In this document: positions 13,425-25,744 of the stretch, in pieces
Layout: the number at the start of each line of letters is the position of its first letter
How positions within the stretch are numbered: the stretch's first letter is position 1
Source of the DNA: Trichosphaerium sp. ATCC 40318
Taxonomy: Eukaryota; Discosea; Flabellinia; Trichosidae
Direction: 5' to 3'
DNA length: 64,000 nt
Assembly: GCA_038496445.1 (NCBI GenBank)
Contig: JALMLS010000093.1
Coordinates: 861,710-925,709 of the forward strand
Position numbers and translations under genes: made by a program
The notes under the pieces: generated by a model
What the model was told of the DNA's origin: nothing
What the model saw: the letters and a program-made list of their open reading frames with translations, nothing else
Database searches by the model: none

Positions 13425-14414
13425 ATGGCAACTGAAGCAAACGAGCAGAATTTGTACGAGCAGAAAAGTGTTAAAGCAGGCAATGTAAGTTTGACGCTGT
13501 GGATGCGTCGCGCAAGCACTGGTGGGGCATGTGGTGGGCCTTCAAACTCATCTTCTGACGCCCCTGACAATTTTGGATTGGACATGTGGTCGTACGCTAT
13601 TTTATGTGGTTTTTGATGCTAAACACGCGTGTTTATATCTGCTTTGGTACTTGCAAATAGTTTACAAGCGTTAATTAACACTTCAGACGCTATTAAACCG
13701 CGTGGAGATAGCGTGATTGAACTTGGGTGCGGATTGGGTGTTGTTGGTGCGTTTTGATATCCTCACGTTACAAACGGATGTAAACAGATCCTTACAGTGA
13801 GAATCAGGTATTGCTTGTGCCAAAATGCTGCAAGCGAAACGAATTACCAACATTGACGTTTGTATATCTGATCGCGATCAAAAAGCCCTGGACTTGGCGA
13901 GCAAGAATATAGCGACAAACAAACTCGATGACGTATGCAAAGCAATCAAACTCGACTGGGCCAATCTATCTGAGTGCCCCAAATATAATCTGATACTGGG
14001 TACACTGATCACGTGATCGTATCAACAAGAATTACGTTAACACTTACCCAATTTCAGGTGCAGATATAATTTACGTTTCAACAATGGTACTTCGCTCACT
14101 TTTAACACAACTGACATTAATTAAATTAGGTCAAGCCATTATTGGATACCATATGGTCCATCCTCGCGCCATCTGGCTTATGTTTGTTGTGTCATCCTCT
14201 CAGGTACTCAGTTATAGGTATTGACGAGAGGGGCAAGGCAATACAGGAGTCCACAGATACTGTCCTAGAAAAGTTCATGAGAGAATTAGGCTCTTACAAA
14301 CCGCTACTGTATTGTTTACAACTGGCCGAGGTAGTGTATAACAATGATACGCACAGAGTGCTGGCCATTGCCTTCGATAAAAGCGTTCTTGACCAACTTG
14401 GAGAAAAAATGTAA
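13425..14414 (+). CDS. METTL21-type protein (lysine) methyltransferase
   Basis: This is an AdoMet-dependent seven-beta-strand methyltransferase of the Methyltransf_16 family, which mostly methylates lysines of chaperones and elongation factors. The start is MATEANEQNLYEQ at 13425; GLDMWS precedes an intron, matching the family's G-x-x-x-W-x-x-x-x-L segment. Motif I is VIELGCGLGVVG, split by an intron before IACAKMLQAKR. Next come an acidic strand (IDVCISDRDQKAL) and the post-I region KAIKLDWANL. ADIIYVSTM replaces the usual D-x-x-Y motif II. The last exon (SILAPSGLCLLCHPLRYS to the stop at 14414) carries the C-terminal strands. The first ATG at 13416 in the same frame (MLIM) is an alternative start. 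About 250 aa; AATAAA follows at 14424. The substrate cannot be told from sequence. Confidence 0.8.
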
Positions 14415-14602
14415 CATTCCAAAAATAAAGCTGTAAACGCTTTAATAGATACAATTTGAAAGGGCAACACGTGTTACCAAGATTTCTCTCCGTTCCAAAC
14501 AATGTTCAGTGATTGCACGTTGCATGATGCAATGTTACCAAAAAACTTCGTGACTTAACCAGTTTTACGGGTATTCACCATAATTACAACACAACAGGGA
14601 CA

Positions 14603-15391
14603 ATGAAAGCCACGGTACTTGTCAAATTAACAAGAAATGGCGCAGGGTGCGTTTGCCCATTACTTCCCAACAATTATAAATCGATAAATACGATCTCCTA
14701 CACGCCGACATCTTTGCAAACCTCTCTTCAAACCATTTTGATGCGCGTGAATCTCACACAAATTGTAGGAATGAGTGGACACGCATAGATGCCCCAAGCA
14801 CCAATACGATCGTTGTTAGGAAGACCCTTGGCAGAAGATTACGAATCGTCGTTGTATCTGACATTCCACTATCCCAAACTGCACTCTTGGATATCAAACT
14901 TGTTCAAATAGACGATACCGTACGTATTGTTCAGCTATGATCTGTGTTTTGGCGTGTTGGCGCTTTTTTCCCATTTTCTCCGCTAACTGCCACTAGGGCA
15001 TGGAAACTTCTTACACAATGGATTCCAATGCTTTCGAGCTTCGTGGTATTTACCACAGTGTAACAAAAATAGGTAAGGGGTTAAACAGTATTGCCGTTTC
15101 ACTAAATATATAATTTTCAGCAGATAATAATTCTCGTGAAAACAATCAAGTTTATGTTATGGATGTAAAATTGTACAGAACTGACCACAGATTCTACTTT
15201 ACTGTTGGTGTGGAAGACGCAATGAATACACAGCGATGCACAACGGCTGATTTTGTAACAAGAAGTAGGCACATCAATTTTTGTAGTAGAAGGAGATGAT
15301 CACAAAAGGGGAAAGCCGTGACTCACAACTCCTTTTTTTAGAATGTAACATAAAAATTTTCCAAAAAAATGCTGTAAATAATCGAATGTAA
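14603..15391 (+). CDS. Small uncharacterised protein, about 170 aa
   Basis: I do not recognise this protein. The start at 14603 gives MKATVLVKLTRNGAG, then an intron to about 14769 (TTGTAG acceptor). The following exons read NEWTRIDAPSTNTIVVRK, RLRIVVVSDIPLSQTALLDI, METSYTMDSNAFELRGIYHS and VYVMDVKLYRTDHRFYFTVG. The exon joins keep one frame, and the alternation of hydrophobic and polar residues suggests a beta-rich fold. Two ends are possible: read-through to a stop at 15298, or a last intron (about 15265-15341) followed by KCNIKIFQKNAVNNRM with a stop at 15391. I prefer the second because AATAAA follows immediately. It converges on the WASP gene 120 bp away. Confidence 0.55.
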
Positions 15392-15510
15392 TAAAATAAA
15401 CAAACAATCACAAGAAATGAAAGTAGAATGGTAGCACAAGTTGTATAAACAAGTATTTTAATCTCACACAACCATAAATCTAATGAGATGTACAACCGTA
15501 ATAATGCTAG

Positions 15511-17019
15511 CTAGTCTGACCATTCTTCGTCAGATACCTCATCATCTTCAAGGTCACCTCTACGTGACGCCATAGCGCTCGCAAGCGTATCAGCTAATGA
15601 CCTTTGTCCAACAGCACCGAGTGCGCCAAGGTCTGGTAAATCTTTCTTTGATTCAGTTTCATCCACGTGACGAAGCTGAGTGCCTTTGTGAATCTAAACC
15701 CTGCGTCAGACAAGAGTGAAACTCACACGATTAGTAATACCTCTGATAGGAGACCAGCTGATTTTCCTTGCTTTTGAGGTGTTCCAGTAGTAGGATGTGG
15801 CGCCCTTGGGCGCGCAGGGGGAGGGCGAGCAGCTATTCAGGATTAAAAGGGTGCGTTCTTATAAAAAAATAACTAGGTACCTCCGCTTGCGCCAGGTGGA
15901 GGTGGTGGTGGGGGTGCGCTCATACCGGCAGGTGAAGGTGCTGGTGGAGGCGGTGGCGGTGATGGGGCAGCAGAAGTTCCAGGCATGGGCGGTGGTGTCT
16001 CACCATTAGCTGTCATGTGATCCGAAATTACACCTAAACAAAATTTAATGTGGGTTTTTTTTTTTGTTTCATTAAAACCTGTAGCGTACCCATCATAAAC
16101 GCGGCCGTCTCTGGATTCTTAAGTTCCGACTTTTTGACACCAGCAGCCTGGAAGAGTTTTTTCCAATCCTCTGGGATATTTCTAACAGATGCGTGTCAAA
16201 ATTACAATTAAATTGCTAACTCCTCTTACCTGACTTCGAAACCTTGCGTCTTGTCCCAGCCAATATGTCTTTGATGTCTGAAATTAGTAGGACCTGATAA
16301 AGAGAATCCTTCAGGCGCTGCTGGCTCCTTGTGGAAGAGCTTTGAAAAGAAGTGACCCTTTTTCTTTTTCTTCTTGGACTTTTCATGTTTTTCGTGTTTC
16401 TTTTGCTTCTTAGCGCCAACAGCGCTCTTGGCAGCATTGATTGTTTGAAAAAACTGGGTTGCGTCGGTTTCATCTATTAACCAGTGTCAAAAAAACGTTA
16501 ACGAAACTTGGATCCAGAACGGCATAAAAACGTGTTGCAAAAATCTTTTTTGACGCCACTAACCAGCGAAAGACAAGCCCGCTATGTGGTCGTCTAGTTC
16601 GAATGCATGAAAGAATGAGGTCGTTTGCTGATAAATGACGTCGATGTACAGTTCTTGGTCCCACACTATGGTCCTTTTCTAATGCCGCGGTTTAGGTTTG
16701 TGATACAGTAAAGTTCATGTTTGTTGGACTAGATAAGCAAAAATACGCAGTACGTACATCTAAATCAACGAGCTTTACATACCAAGAGTTGCTCGAGTTA
16801 GATACAATTACAGCGGCGCCCATTAATCCTGTATCGCTCCATGTAGAGCCGTCAGCGACGTACAGCTTTACAGCAGTTGCTATGTGGTACTAACAATAAG
16901 ATTAAAGGCAACAATGCAAATAGTTCAAAAAAACTACGTTTTAGTTGCGTATCACGAACCTCAAAACCGCTTGTAGCGTTTTTAACGCATGCAATATCAC
17001 TAGAGTCAAGAGCAGGCAT
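15511..17019 (-). CDS. WAS: WASP-family actin nucleation-promoting factor
   Basis: It activates the Arp2/3 complex to build branched actin downstream of Cdc42/Rac and phosphoinositides. Minus strand, start at 17019 (MPALDSSDIACVKNATSGFE). The order is: WH1/EVH1 domain (TAVKLYVADGSTWSDTG, WYVKLVDL, IVWDQELYIDVIYQQTTSFF); a basic stretch (KSKKKKKKGHFF); a CRIB motif (SGPTNFRHQRHIGWDKTQGF); a Pro-rich region (SPPPPPPAPSPAGMSAPPPP); then WH2 (LLSEIHKGTQLRHV), a connector (SLADTLASAMASRRGD) and the acidic tail VSDEEWSD with the Arp2/3-contacting Trp. Stop codon at 15511-15513. Length about 400 aa with at least six introns. One WH2 motif and the WH1-CRIB layout make it WASP/N-WASP rather than WAVE. 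Confidence 0.93.
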
Positions 17020-17234
17020 AATTAAAAACACACTACGATGTGTCTAGGCGTTAGACTAGTTTTCAGTGAGAGTTTTAATTGAACAGGGAGCGATGTGACC
17101 GGTACCCCCAAGTCTTGATAATTAAAAATAACGCAAGGGACCAATTTTTTTTTTTTTTGTGCAATTTTTGAATTTTATTCAGTTTTTTTTACTTTGCATT
17201 TTGTACATAGACCAATGCTGTAGAGCAAAAACGA
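17020..17234. promoter_or_regulatory. Shared 5' region of divergent WASP and Pumilio genes
   Basis: 215 bp lie between the two start codons of a head-to-head gene pair, so it must hold both promoters and leaders. A 12-bp T run lies near 17148. No specific factor site is recognised. Confidence 0.5.
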
Positions 17235-20200
17235 ATGGCCCAAATGGCAGATATACCTAATACAATCCCTGCCAGGGACCAAGAAACAGTTGCTGACCAA
17301 GAAACGCACCTCCTTGGAAATCTGTTAGACGACAGGGAAGAAAAGAGCCAAATGCACAACGGGCAACCGAATAACATGCCAATGCCACAACCGCACTTAT
17401 TGCCACCCGATAGGCCCTATTCAGCGCCACCGGTGGTGTTTGATTCCGGTGTTAACATAGAAGATGACGATCTCATGAATCAGGTAATTAGCACTCGCCA
17501 AGCGTCAAAAACGCCTAGTTTTTCCTTTTGAGCTTTCACCTTGATTGTCAGACTTAAAATTGGCTCTCCATTGTTTATTTGTACTGTTTCAACGACAAAT
17601 CCGCTCAGATTCTTTGTTGTGACCCTTATTTAGATTATTGGCGGTGGATTTGGCCTAAACTACCCACGCGTATCTCCTTCAATATCTCTAGGATGGGATA
17701 CAGCCTTCAATCCGCCTCACCCCACTAGTATCCACCAAAACAAAAAAATTTAAACTGAAAATACTGAAAGTTTTTGTGTTATTCTGATTTTCAAACGCTC
17801 TTTGAAAAACAACAGCGTCGCTATTTGGGGTAAAAGTGACATATTGGTTTGCAATTTTGTCTCTTTTTTTTTTTTTTTGGTGAGCTTGCGAACCAACAAA
17901 TTACTCCCTCTTACGCGCTGTGACAATGCACTTGTATTCCTTAACACTAAAGAACCGCCACATGAGATGCTAAATGATCACGCTCGCCAAAACCGCATCC
18001 CAAATGAATACGAACGCCATGATATGCCTAACGGTATGCACCGTGATACAAACAACCCTCACAACGAGCCTGCTGGATTCAACGGTAGATTTGCTTCGAG
18101 TGGTTCCAGTGGATTTCCACCAAACGGTGTTGGCGCAGCGCCAGGTACTTTGCGTGATTGTAAACTACTCGAGTTTTCTATTTCTGTTATTATTTCTTTG
18201 AGCTAATTTTTTTTTTTTACAAGGCTGGAATCGCCGTGAGCCGCGAAGAAACCCTGCACCTATTGGTGTAAAACCGCCTACGCCTGTAGGAATAAATCCG
18301 TCTGTTGATTGGGGACAAAGCGAATTAAATGGGTACCAAAGATTTGTTTTTTTTTTTCATTATTTTTTTTGCTGTGTAAAAAAAACGTTAAAAAGAATGC
18401 TGCTGTGATTCAATATTTACCAATTGGGTTTTGTGTCCTTATTTTTTTGTGTGCTTACGTGGTTAGCGATTACGGTCAACGGTCTCCAAAACTCATAAAA
18501 AAACCGTTTGCTGAGCGGCATTCGCGTAGGGGTAATCAGGGCCAACAACAAGGAGGTCGCATGCATTCTGCTCGCGCATCACTCCCTTTCAACCAAGTAC
18601 CTCAGCACAATTTGGACCCAACAGTGTACCCAGATACACGTCAAAGTGGGCTAACGCAACAAATGCAACAAATGTCTCTTGGTATTGACCCAGGGGTGCG
18701 TATTCTCGCAACGTTTGCTTTTTTTTTTTTTTGTGACCTAGTTTTCCCTACTTTTTTTTTTTTTCAGTCGAAGCCTTATGCGTTGCTTTAGATGTCTTCG
18801 TTTACACCTACAACACAAATTATTGGCACTGCGGGATTACCACATGGCGGATTTTATACACCTACTACAGTGCCTTATCCAGGCTTTAGCATGGTCCGCC
18901 CTGCGCAACAAATAGGCGTCGTACGCTTTTGTTTTGAGTGGTTTTTGTAATTGCCTTACATAATCTTAGATTGGCGTTCCGCAAGGCCAAAACCCACCGC
19001 AAATGGTCATGCCAAGACGTGGTCTTTATGCCAGTACGTAAATTAAAGGAGTTTATGCTTTTTCTTTGTATTGTATTATGTGGTTGCCTGATGTAACACG
19101 TATTATCCAGCTCCTCATCCAATTGGTTCTGTGCCTGTACAAAAAGAGGCGACGCACGGACAACGCAGCCAGCGCGGACAACACAGCCAGCGTGGACAAC
19201 ACAGTCCTCATAATCGCGGTCAGCATATGCACAGCCCTCATGGTCAACATAACCAACATGGTCAAACACCTTCGCCAGATTATCACTTTGGGCCAAACTC
19301 GATGTACCAAGAGCGTCAACCACAACGCAACTTGGCACCTGGTTCAGGATCTTTTATGAACCAACAAGGTCCTCCTAGTCGAGAACCTATTGGGTCTGGA
19401 ACACTTAATAGAGGTAAATATATTTTTGATAAGCGATTTGCTGCCAATACAAATCTCACAAAAAGTAATTAGGTGGCTATTCTAACCGCGATAATAATGG
19501 TGGGAATGGAAGCTCTTCGTCTCGTTCTAGGCCAACAAGCACTAACAGGCCAATGCGCAGCTCACTTCTTGAGGATTTCAGAAACTCGAAGAACAATAAA
19601 AAGTTTGAGCTAAAAGTACGCAATAAATCAAAAGTATGTTTGTAATTTTGTTGCACTAACAACTTGAAAAAGGATATTGTTGGCCACTTTGTGGAATTTT
19701 CTGGTGATCAACACGGTTCGAGATTTATTCAACAGAAACTCGAAACTGCGTCAACTGCGGAGAAGAATATGGTATTCAAAGAAATCTACCCAAAGGCTTT
19801 ATACCTAATGGTGGATGTATTCGGAAACTATGTGATACAAAAATTTTTTGAACACGGTGCGCTTTTTCATCCTCTTTTTTATTTTTTTGAGCTTTGGTGC
19901 TTGAATTTGGTCTTTTTATGTATCATTTGTGCTGATGTCGCAAAAGGTACCCCTGAACAGAAGCGCCTATTAGGTGAGCAATTGAAGGGTCAAGTTGTTT
20001 ATCTATCGCGACAAATGTATGGATGTCGCGTTGTACAAAAAGCCCTTGAGGTAATCGATGTAAAGCAACAAGCGGAGCTTGTAAAAGAACTAGAGGTGAG
20101 GAAGGATAACCTTTTTTTTTTTTTTTCTTTTTTTTCTCATTGTTAATCATTCGCTCTTTTACTTATTTTTCTCGCTTAGGGACACGTTCTCAAATGTATA

Positions 20201-21194
20201 AAGGATCAGAATGGCAATCACGTCATTCAAAAGGTTATCGAGCAGGTTGGAAATGCACGTGCTTTGTCCTCTTTACACGTAAAAAACAAACCTACTACCC
20301 CACCCATTCTTCTTTCTCTATTTTTGGGAAATTGTACTGTATAAAGCTCACTATCCCTTAGGTCCCTCCACACCTGAGCCGATTCATTGTCGAGACCTTC
20401 CAAGGTCGTGTATACCAATTGGCAACTCATTCATATGGGTGCCGCGTCATTCAGCGCATACTCGAACATTGTCCTGAGGTATTATTATTTTTTGTTGGAG
20501 TTGTATTTTGGTTTTTTATGTTATGCGCAAACAAAAACCAACTGATATATGATTTTAGTGTGTACTTGACGAATTACTTGGTTGTGTGCTCGATTTGGTA
20601 ATGGATCAATATGGTAACTACGTTGTACAGCATGTATTGAAGAATGGATCACCAAGGTATTTTTTTGGTTACCTTCGTGAAGGTGAATGTAAAACTAAAA
20701 TTGTTTTTCTAGTGACAAAAAACATATCGTTGCCCAGATGCAAGGTCGCGTGTTGGCCTTGAGCCAACACAAATATGCCAGTAACGTCATCGAAAAAGTC
20801 GTACAGCATGGTTCGTATGAAGACAGGGATTGGATTATCACTGAGGTGCTAGAAGAACACAATGGGTTAGTTACTTTATTTAAATTTTATTCGAACACTT
20901 TCTTTTGTTTGCTAACTTATCTGATAGCACTCTGGCGCTAGAAATAATGATGAAAGATCAATTTGCAAACTACGTCATTCAAAAGATAATCAATGTGGCA
21001 GAGCCTAGACAAAGAGAGCGCCTGGTACGGAATTAAAGATATTTGATGATGTTTTGTTGTCTTGCTGATTTTTTGTTTCCTCTTTTTAGGTGCGCAAAAT
21101 TCAACCACACATTGCCACTTTGAAGAAGTACACATACGGAAAGCACATTATTGCCCGCCTGGAGAAAATCATAGGCAAGGGCAGCTTGGGTTGA
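17235..21194 (+). CDS. Pumilio-family RNA-binding protein (PUF repeats)
   Basis: This post-transcriptional repressor binds UGUA-type elements in mRNA 3' UTRs. The start is [16 protein letters not shown]. The first 450 or so residues are low-complexity, rich in Asn, Pro, Gln and His ([20 protein letters not shown]), spread over several exons. [13 protein letters not shown] leads into the Pum-HD, with recognisable repeats: [90 protein letters not shown] and [15 protein letters not shown]-terminal cap follows ([17 protein letters not shown]), with the stop at 21192-21194. All eight repeats keep the RNA-contact triplets (SRxxQ, NYxxQ, CRxxQ, NHxxQ, SNxxE), the full canonical set of PUM1/2. More than ten introns. 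Confidence 0.94.
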
Positions 21195-24043
21195 GCTGGA
21201 GGGCTCTCTTCAGTCAAGTTTTTTTTTGTCAGGTCAACAAAGACATTGTTTGATAGTGTACAGAAATGGGAACCGGCTTTTATATTTATCTTGCTGACTG
21301 ACAGAAGAAGCACTGACGTTTTGTTAATTTGTTCATGTTTGTTTTGTGTATATACTGTAAATTGTATGTACGTTTGCATGAACTTCCTAATGTTGATATT
21401 GTAATAAGAATAAATGTCAATAGTTCATGATTTAAAATAACATGTTTGATGAGATTTTGTAACTTGTAACAAGCCCTTACAAAGTAGTATAATGTTTAGT
21501 AAACACAATCAATACATAACAATGCACAATATAGTATAGTTGGTGGTGATGTACAAGCATGAAGGATGTAGGGTTAAGGTTACCTAAACCTCTACTTTTT
21601 TGATTTTATTAGATTTTGCTACTTTCATGGCTGTGCCGTTAGGCACAGGCATGTATTATTATGATGTGCAGCATCAAAAATGATATTCGTGCACTACATG
21701 GCCCATGAGCAACATGTGAACTTTTTTTTTTTGCAAATTTTGAAATATTTTTACCATGCAGTTGCATTTGGAGGCTGCATTTACAAATGTATTTTTAATT
21801 ACTTTATGTATGTACATATATGTTATTAGGCCATATAAACGTGGTACAAGCAATAATTTATTTGTAGGTATTCATAGTGATGAGTTATATAGATGTAAGG
21901 GTTAGGGTTATAATGAAAACGAGCCCACTAGCTGAGCAGAAATATGGCTTCAAGCACCCCTCATGAAAATATGAAATATGTTTCTAGCCCTTAAATGGCC
22001 GTTGCAAGCCAAATATGGCATCGAAATTATCATAGGTATCCTTCATAATGAGATAGCATTTTTAGTGGCATTTTTACCGCTTTTTAGCACTTTTTAGCGG
22101 CAAAATCATGTTGGCTTAAGGATTGCTTACACAACGGCATTATAAAATCACCTATAACACCCCACAAAGCTTTTTTGTATGCGCTTATAATCTGACTACA
22201 TGATGCAAGCAACGATTTGGTCATAGATGGTCATGGCTTTTGGTGATTCGAATGCGCGTTCATTGCTTATTTTTAAGCAACTTCTTTTTGCATGAGGGCC
22301 TCTCTTGCCATATCGTCTCGTGGGTTAGGGTTAGGGTTAGGGTTAGGGTACTACTACAGAGGTGCCAAATGTTTTAGCAGATTCTGATCCTTGAGAATAC
22401 CCTTTGAAAAAATAGAATACTTTTTCTTATGTAAAACACCGCCGCGATGTTGGTAGAAGCAACTAGATTTGTGTCAGTGGCATACATGCTGAGATAGCCA
22501 TTTTTGAGGCCTTTTTTTTGCTTTTGGCAGCCAAAATCCAGCTGATTTTCATTTGATAGAAGTTTGTATGGGGGCCTTGATTACAATAATGCCTATGTCA
22601 ACCTTAAATATGTACTTGTATGTAATTTTAATCATAGATTATGATGCAACCAACGATATTGCCATATGTGCTTACCATGTAAAGTTATTAATACATATGT
22701 TGCTTTCATCTTTTCTTACAACACGTTTTTGCATGTAGTCACGACCATGTGCATTATGAAAAGGGCGCTAATTTTGCGTGCGGTCGTAATATTTAGCGTA
22801 TATCATGGTACAAACGTGTATTTTGGTGGGTGGCATATATGCGATTCAAAACTGGCGAATTGTGAAAATTGAAAATATTTTTTTGATTTTGGATGGCTCA
22901 CCACCATACCCCAAGATACTTTTTGTCCCCAAATTCATATTGACCAATTTAGATTTATGCATGAAAGTATGGCAAGCAAGATGATATAAGAATTTTTTAC
23001 CTACATGCCATAATAGATTTTTGGAATTTTTTGGGATTTGGCCTGAAATATGTTGGCTGCCTTTACTTATGGTGGTAGCTGTATAGCATAGCCCTAATTT
23101 AGGCCAATTTTGCAAGCTAATCCCAAATCTTTGTGTGATTTCAAAAATATAAAATATATGTCGTTCGGCGAAATAATTGGATTTGCAGGCATTGATACTT
23201 GGTTGCTAAGAAATGCTAAAAATGCTGATTTTTCCAACATGTTCTCCAACCCCCCCTTGCTCCTCCGCTATACCATATGCCTTGTTATATGCTTATCACA
23301 TGATTATTATGCCATATTTACATGGTGATAAAATCCACAATGTGATTCAGCATAGTGATAGAAATTAAATATTTTTTGTCATTTTATGGTCTACCCATTA
23401 GGGTTGCCTTGATTACTCACCATGTATATCATCATATATGTAGCGCTTGCTGTATCAAGTATTAATATGTCTTGTTTTATTATTTATGAAGTATGAGCAA
23501 TTTATATTGCCCTGGTGCATAATTATGAGGTGTTTTTATAGAAGTACTAAGTTTTTTAATATTTAGTGTATATTTTCGCTTAATGAGCAAGACTTGCCTT
23601 TTTTGGTAGTTGATTCACCGAATGAGAATCAGCAAACACTAGGGTTTAAACCCCTAAGCCCTAGTATACAAAACTCTAATTCACTGATACTAGGGTTTTC
23701 ACCGAACGTTAGGGGTTAGGGTTTAGGAGTATGTACCAACCGTATTTTTTTGTACACTACTCTACCCTGTTGTAAAATTTTTTCGATTTTTTTGGCTTTT
23801 TTTTATGTTTTTTGCACATACAATCTCCCTGTAGGGTTACAGCAAGATAGGGTTTTTTACAAACCCAGGACCTCATCAACAATCTTGCAAACTGTCAAAT
23901 TCTCATTTTTTTCTTACTTTTTTTAAACAGGCGAAATTTCCAATTCACATTTCGAAACACGAAATTTTCCTGTCTATTTCTCAACGCAATTATTGGGGGA
24001 AAAAAAGCCTCATTTTACTTTTTTGACTTTTCATAAATCAAGG
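21195..24043. other. Gene-free AT-rich interval
   Basis: About 2.85 kb follows the Pumilio stop. I find no ORF with coding character on either strand. It holds poly-T tracts, the TTAGGG tract at 22322-22348, and degenerate telomere-like stretches (GGGTTAGGGTTA near 21898 and GGGGTTAGGGTTTAGG near 23706). It marks the change from compact host genes to the transposon-laden half. Confidence 0.6.
22322..22348 (+). repeat. Interstitial telomere-like tract (TTAGGG)4
   Basis: Four perfect TTAGGG units, preceded by TGGG. This is the vertebrate/holozoan/amoebozoan-type telomere unit. Confidence 0.9.
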
Positions 24044-25491
24044 ATGAGCTCAGATGAAGACCTCTCTCTCATAAACATTGAGTTTTCTGATGAGGATGAG
24101 CCCTTCAAAGAAGCTGATGGTAAGCCCAGGCTCAGGAGGAAGAGAGTACTAGGTACTAACCTCTTTTTTACTCTTTGTTTTTTTTAAAACCCCCTTTATT
24201 AGTCTTATTTTAATTTTTAAAGACTAATAAAGGGGGTTTTTTTGCTTTTAAATGGTTTTTTCAAAACCCCTAATTTTTCAAATAAATTTCGAAAAAAAAA
24301 TGACGGTTTTTGTACACGGTTTTCATGTGTCCGATTTTTTCGTTACCATGCGGTTTTTTTGCATGGTAGAACCAAACCCAAACGAGGATTTCGTAACACG
24401 CAGAACGCGTGTGCGTTGTTTTTCATTTGGTTTTGGTTCACACTGTTTTATTTTGCTTTAATTTTCAACAGCGAGCTCGCCGTGGCATTAGAACACGTAT
24501 ATCGCGTGTTAGAAAGTCGCGCTAGTTGGCGGTTGGTTTTGGTACACAATTAAATTGTGTACTTTTTTTTTAATTTTTTTTGTTGTTTTGCTTTTTTTAC
24601 AGACCATGAGCTCGTTGTACGGTTTTAAACACGCTTTTTACGTGTTCGTACATGACCGCGAGCTCGCGGTCGGTTTTTGTACACATAAAAAGTGTGTACT
24701 TTTTTAAAAACTGTTTTTTTATAAAGTCTTGCTTTATAACTGACTGTAAGCTTGCTGCATGGTATACAACACATGTTTATTGTGTTCGTACCCGACCGCG
24801 AGCTCGTGGTCGGTTTTTGTACACATAAAAAGTGTGTACTTTTTAAAAAACCGTTTTTTTTTTATAAAGTCTTGCTTTATAACTGACTGCAAGCTTGCCG
24901 TTGTGTATGTAACACATTTTTAATGTGTTCGTTTCTGACTGCAAGCTCGAGGTCATACTTTCCACACAGAAAAAACGTGTTTGTATATTTATTTAATGTG
25001 CCATCTTCTAATACTCTTTTTAGCTCCAACAAGCCCTGGTTGGATGATTGTGAGTACCCATGGAAACCACAACACTGAAACAAAAATTGTGGGTACTCTC
25101 ATTGGAGAACACAGAGATGTTATCTTTGGTTTTGAGTAAGTTGGTTGTTTTTTTGGTTTTTTTTTTGTTTTGTCCATTTTTTTTTTTTTTATCCATTAAA
25201 TTTTGCGTTCAATGCAACACGCGTGGCGCATGTTCGTAAACGTAGCTGTCATTTATATTTTTTTTTTATTTTTTGTTTTTTTTTTTATTTTTTGTTTTTT
25301 TTTTTATTTTTAATTCATTTCAACTAATTTATCTATGTAGAGGTGTTATCATAGCCAACCAGTTGGTTTATGCTAAAACCATGCCCATCAAGAGGATGAA
25401 GAGATGCCTAAATGGGTTTTTTGCTGCCAGCTTTGACAATGTGTTGGAGTCCCAAATAACTCCTAACAACAAGCTGAAGGCAGCATTCAAG
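24044..25491 (+). CDS. Unrecognised multi-exon gene, block 1 of 3 (5' part)
   Basis: The start ATG at 24044 opens an acidic exon (SSDEDLSLINIEFSDEDEPF), followed by KPRLRRKRVL and a long intron (about 24152-25022). Exon 2 contains GWMIVSTHGNHNTETKIVG and GEHRDVIFGFE; exon 3 contains GVIIANQLVYAKTMPIKRMK and NNKLKAAFK. Exon 3 ends at 25491 with a phase-0 GTACGT donor, and element 1 begins 65 bp into that intron. The next exon in the same phase lies 18.7 kb further on (44204). I do not recognise the protein; the acidic/basic start suggests a nuclear role. It could be a host gene or the gene of an older, larger mobile element. Confidence 0.6.
24186..24240. repeat. Perfect 20-bp inverted repeat (hairpin) in intron 1
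   Basis: The arm AAAACCCCCTTTATTAGTCT at 24186-24205 is matched exactly by its reverse complement at 24221-24240, with a 15-base loop. It lies just inside the first intron of the broken gene. Confidence 0.9.
24471..24954. repeat. Tandem copies of the palindromic intron element in intron 1
   Basis: One intron holds at least three copies of a block of about 140 bp, each with an AACAC..GTGTTCG stem, a palindrome, and TTTTTGTACACATAAAAAGTGTGTAC-like flanks. Palindromes: 24654-24671 (perfect GACCGCGAGCTCGCGGTC), 24794-24811 (one change) and 24937-24954 (degenerate). A further degenerate core is at 24471. The repeated segment TAAAGTCTTGCTTTATAACT occurs near 24723 and 24864. Confidence 0.85.
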
Positions 25492-25744
25492 GTACGTTTT
25501 CCGATACATACACGTTCGGGCTGTGTTCGTTTTATTTCAGTTTTTTTTTTTGATTTCAGGGCTAAAAATATTCCCAGCAAATGAACTGTAATTGCTGTAA
25601 ATTTTAGGTAAAAATTACTGTCAAATGACAAAATTTGCAGCAAATCAACAGCAAAAAACTACAGCATTTGACGGAAAATTCAGGGTTTTTACTGAGAAAT
25701 TCAGTAAACATATCAGGCATTTACTGCCATAATTTGTCTAATAA

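Noticed and set aside
23640-23720. A second true telomere array
   Set aside because: Only degenerate AGGGTTT/TTAGGG fragments occur, with no run of perfect units.
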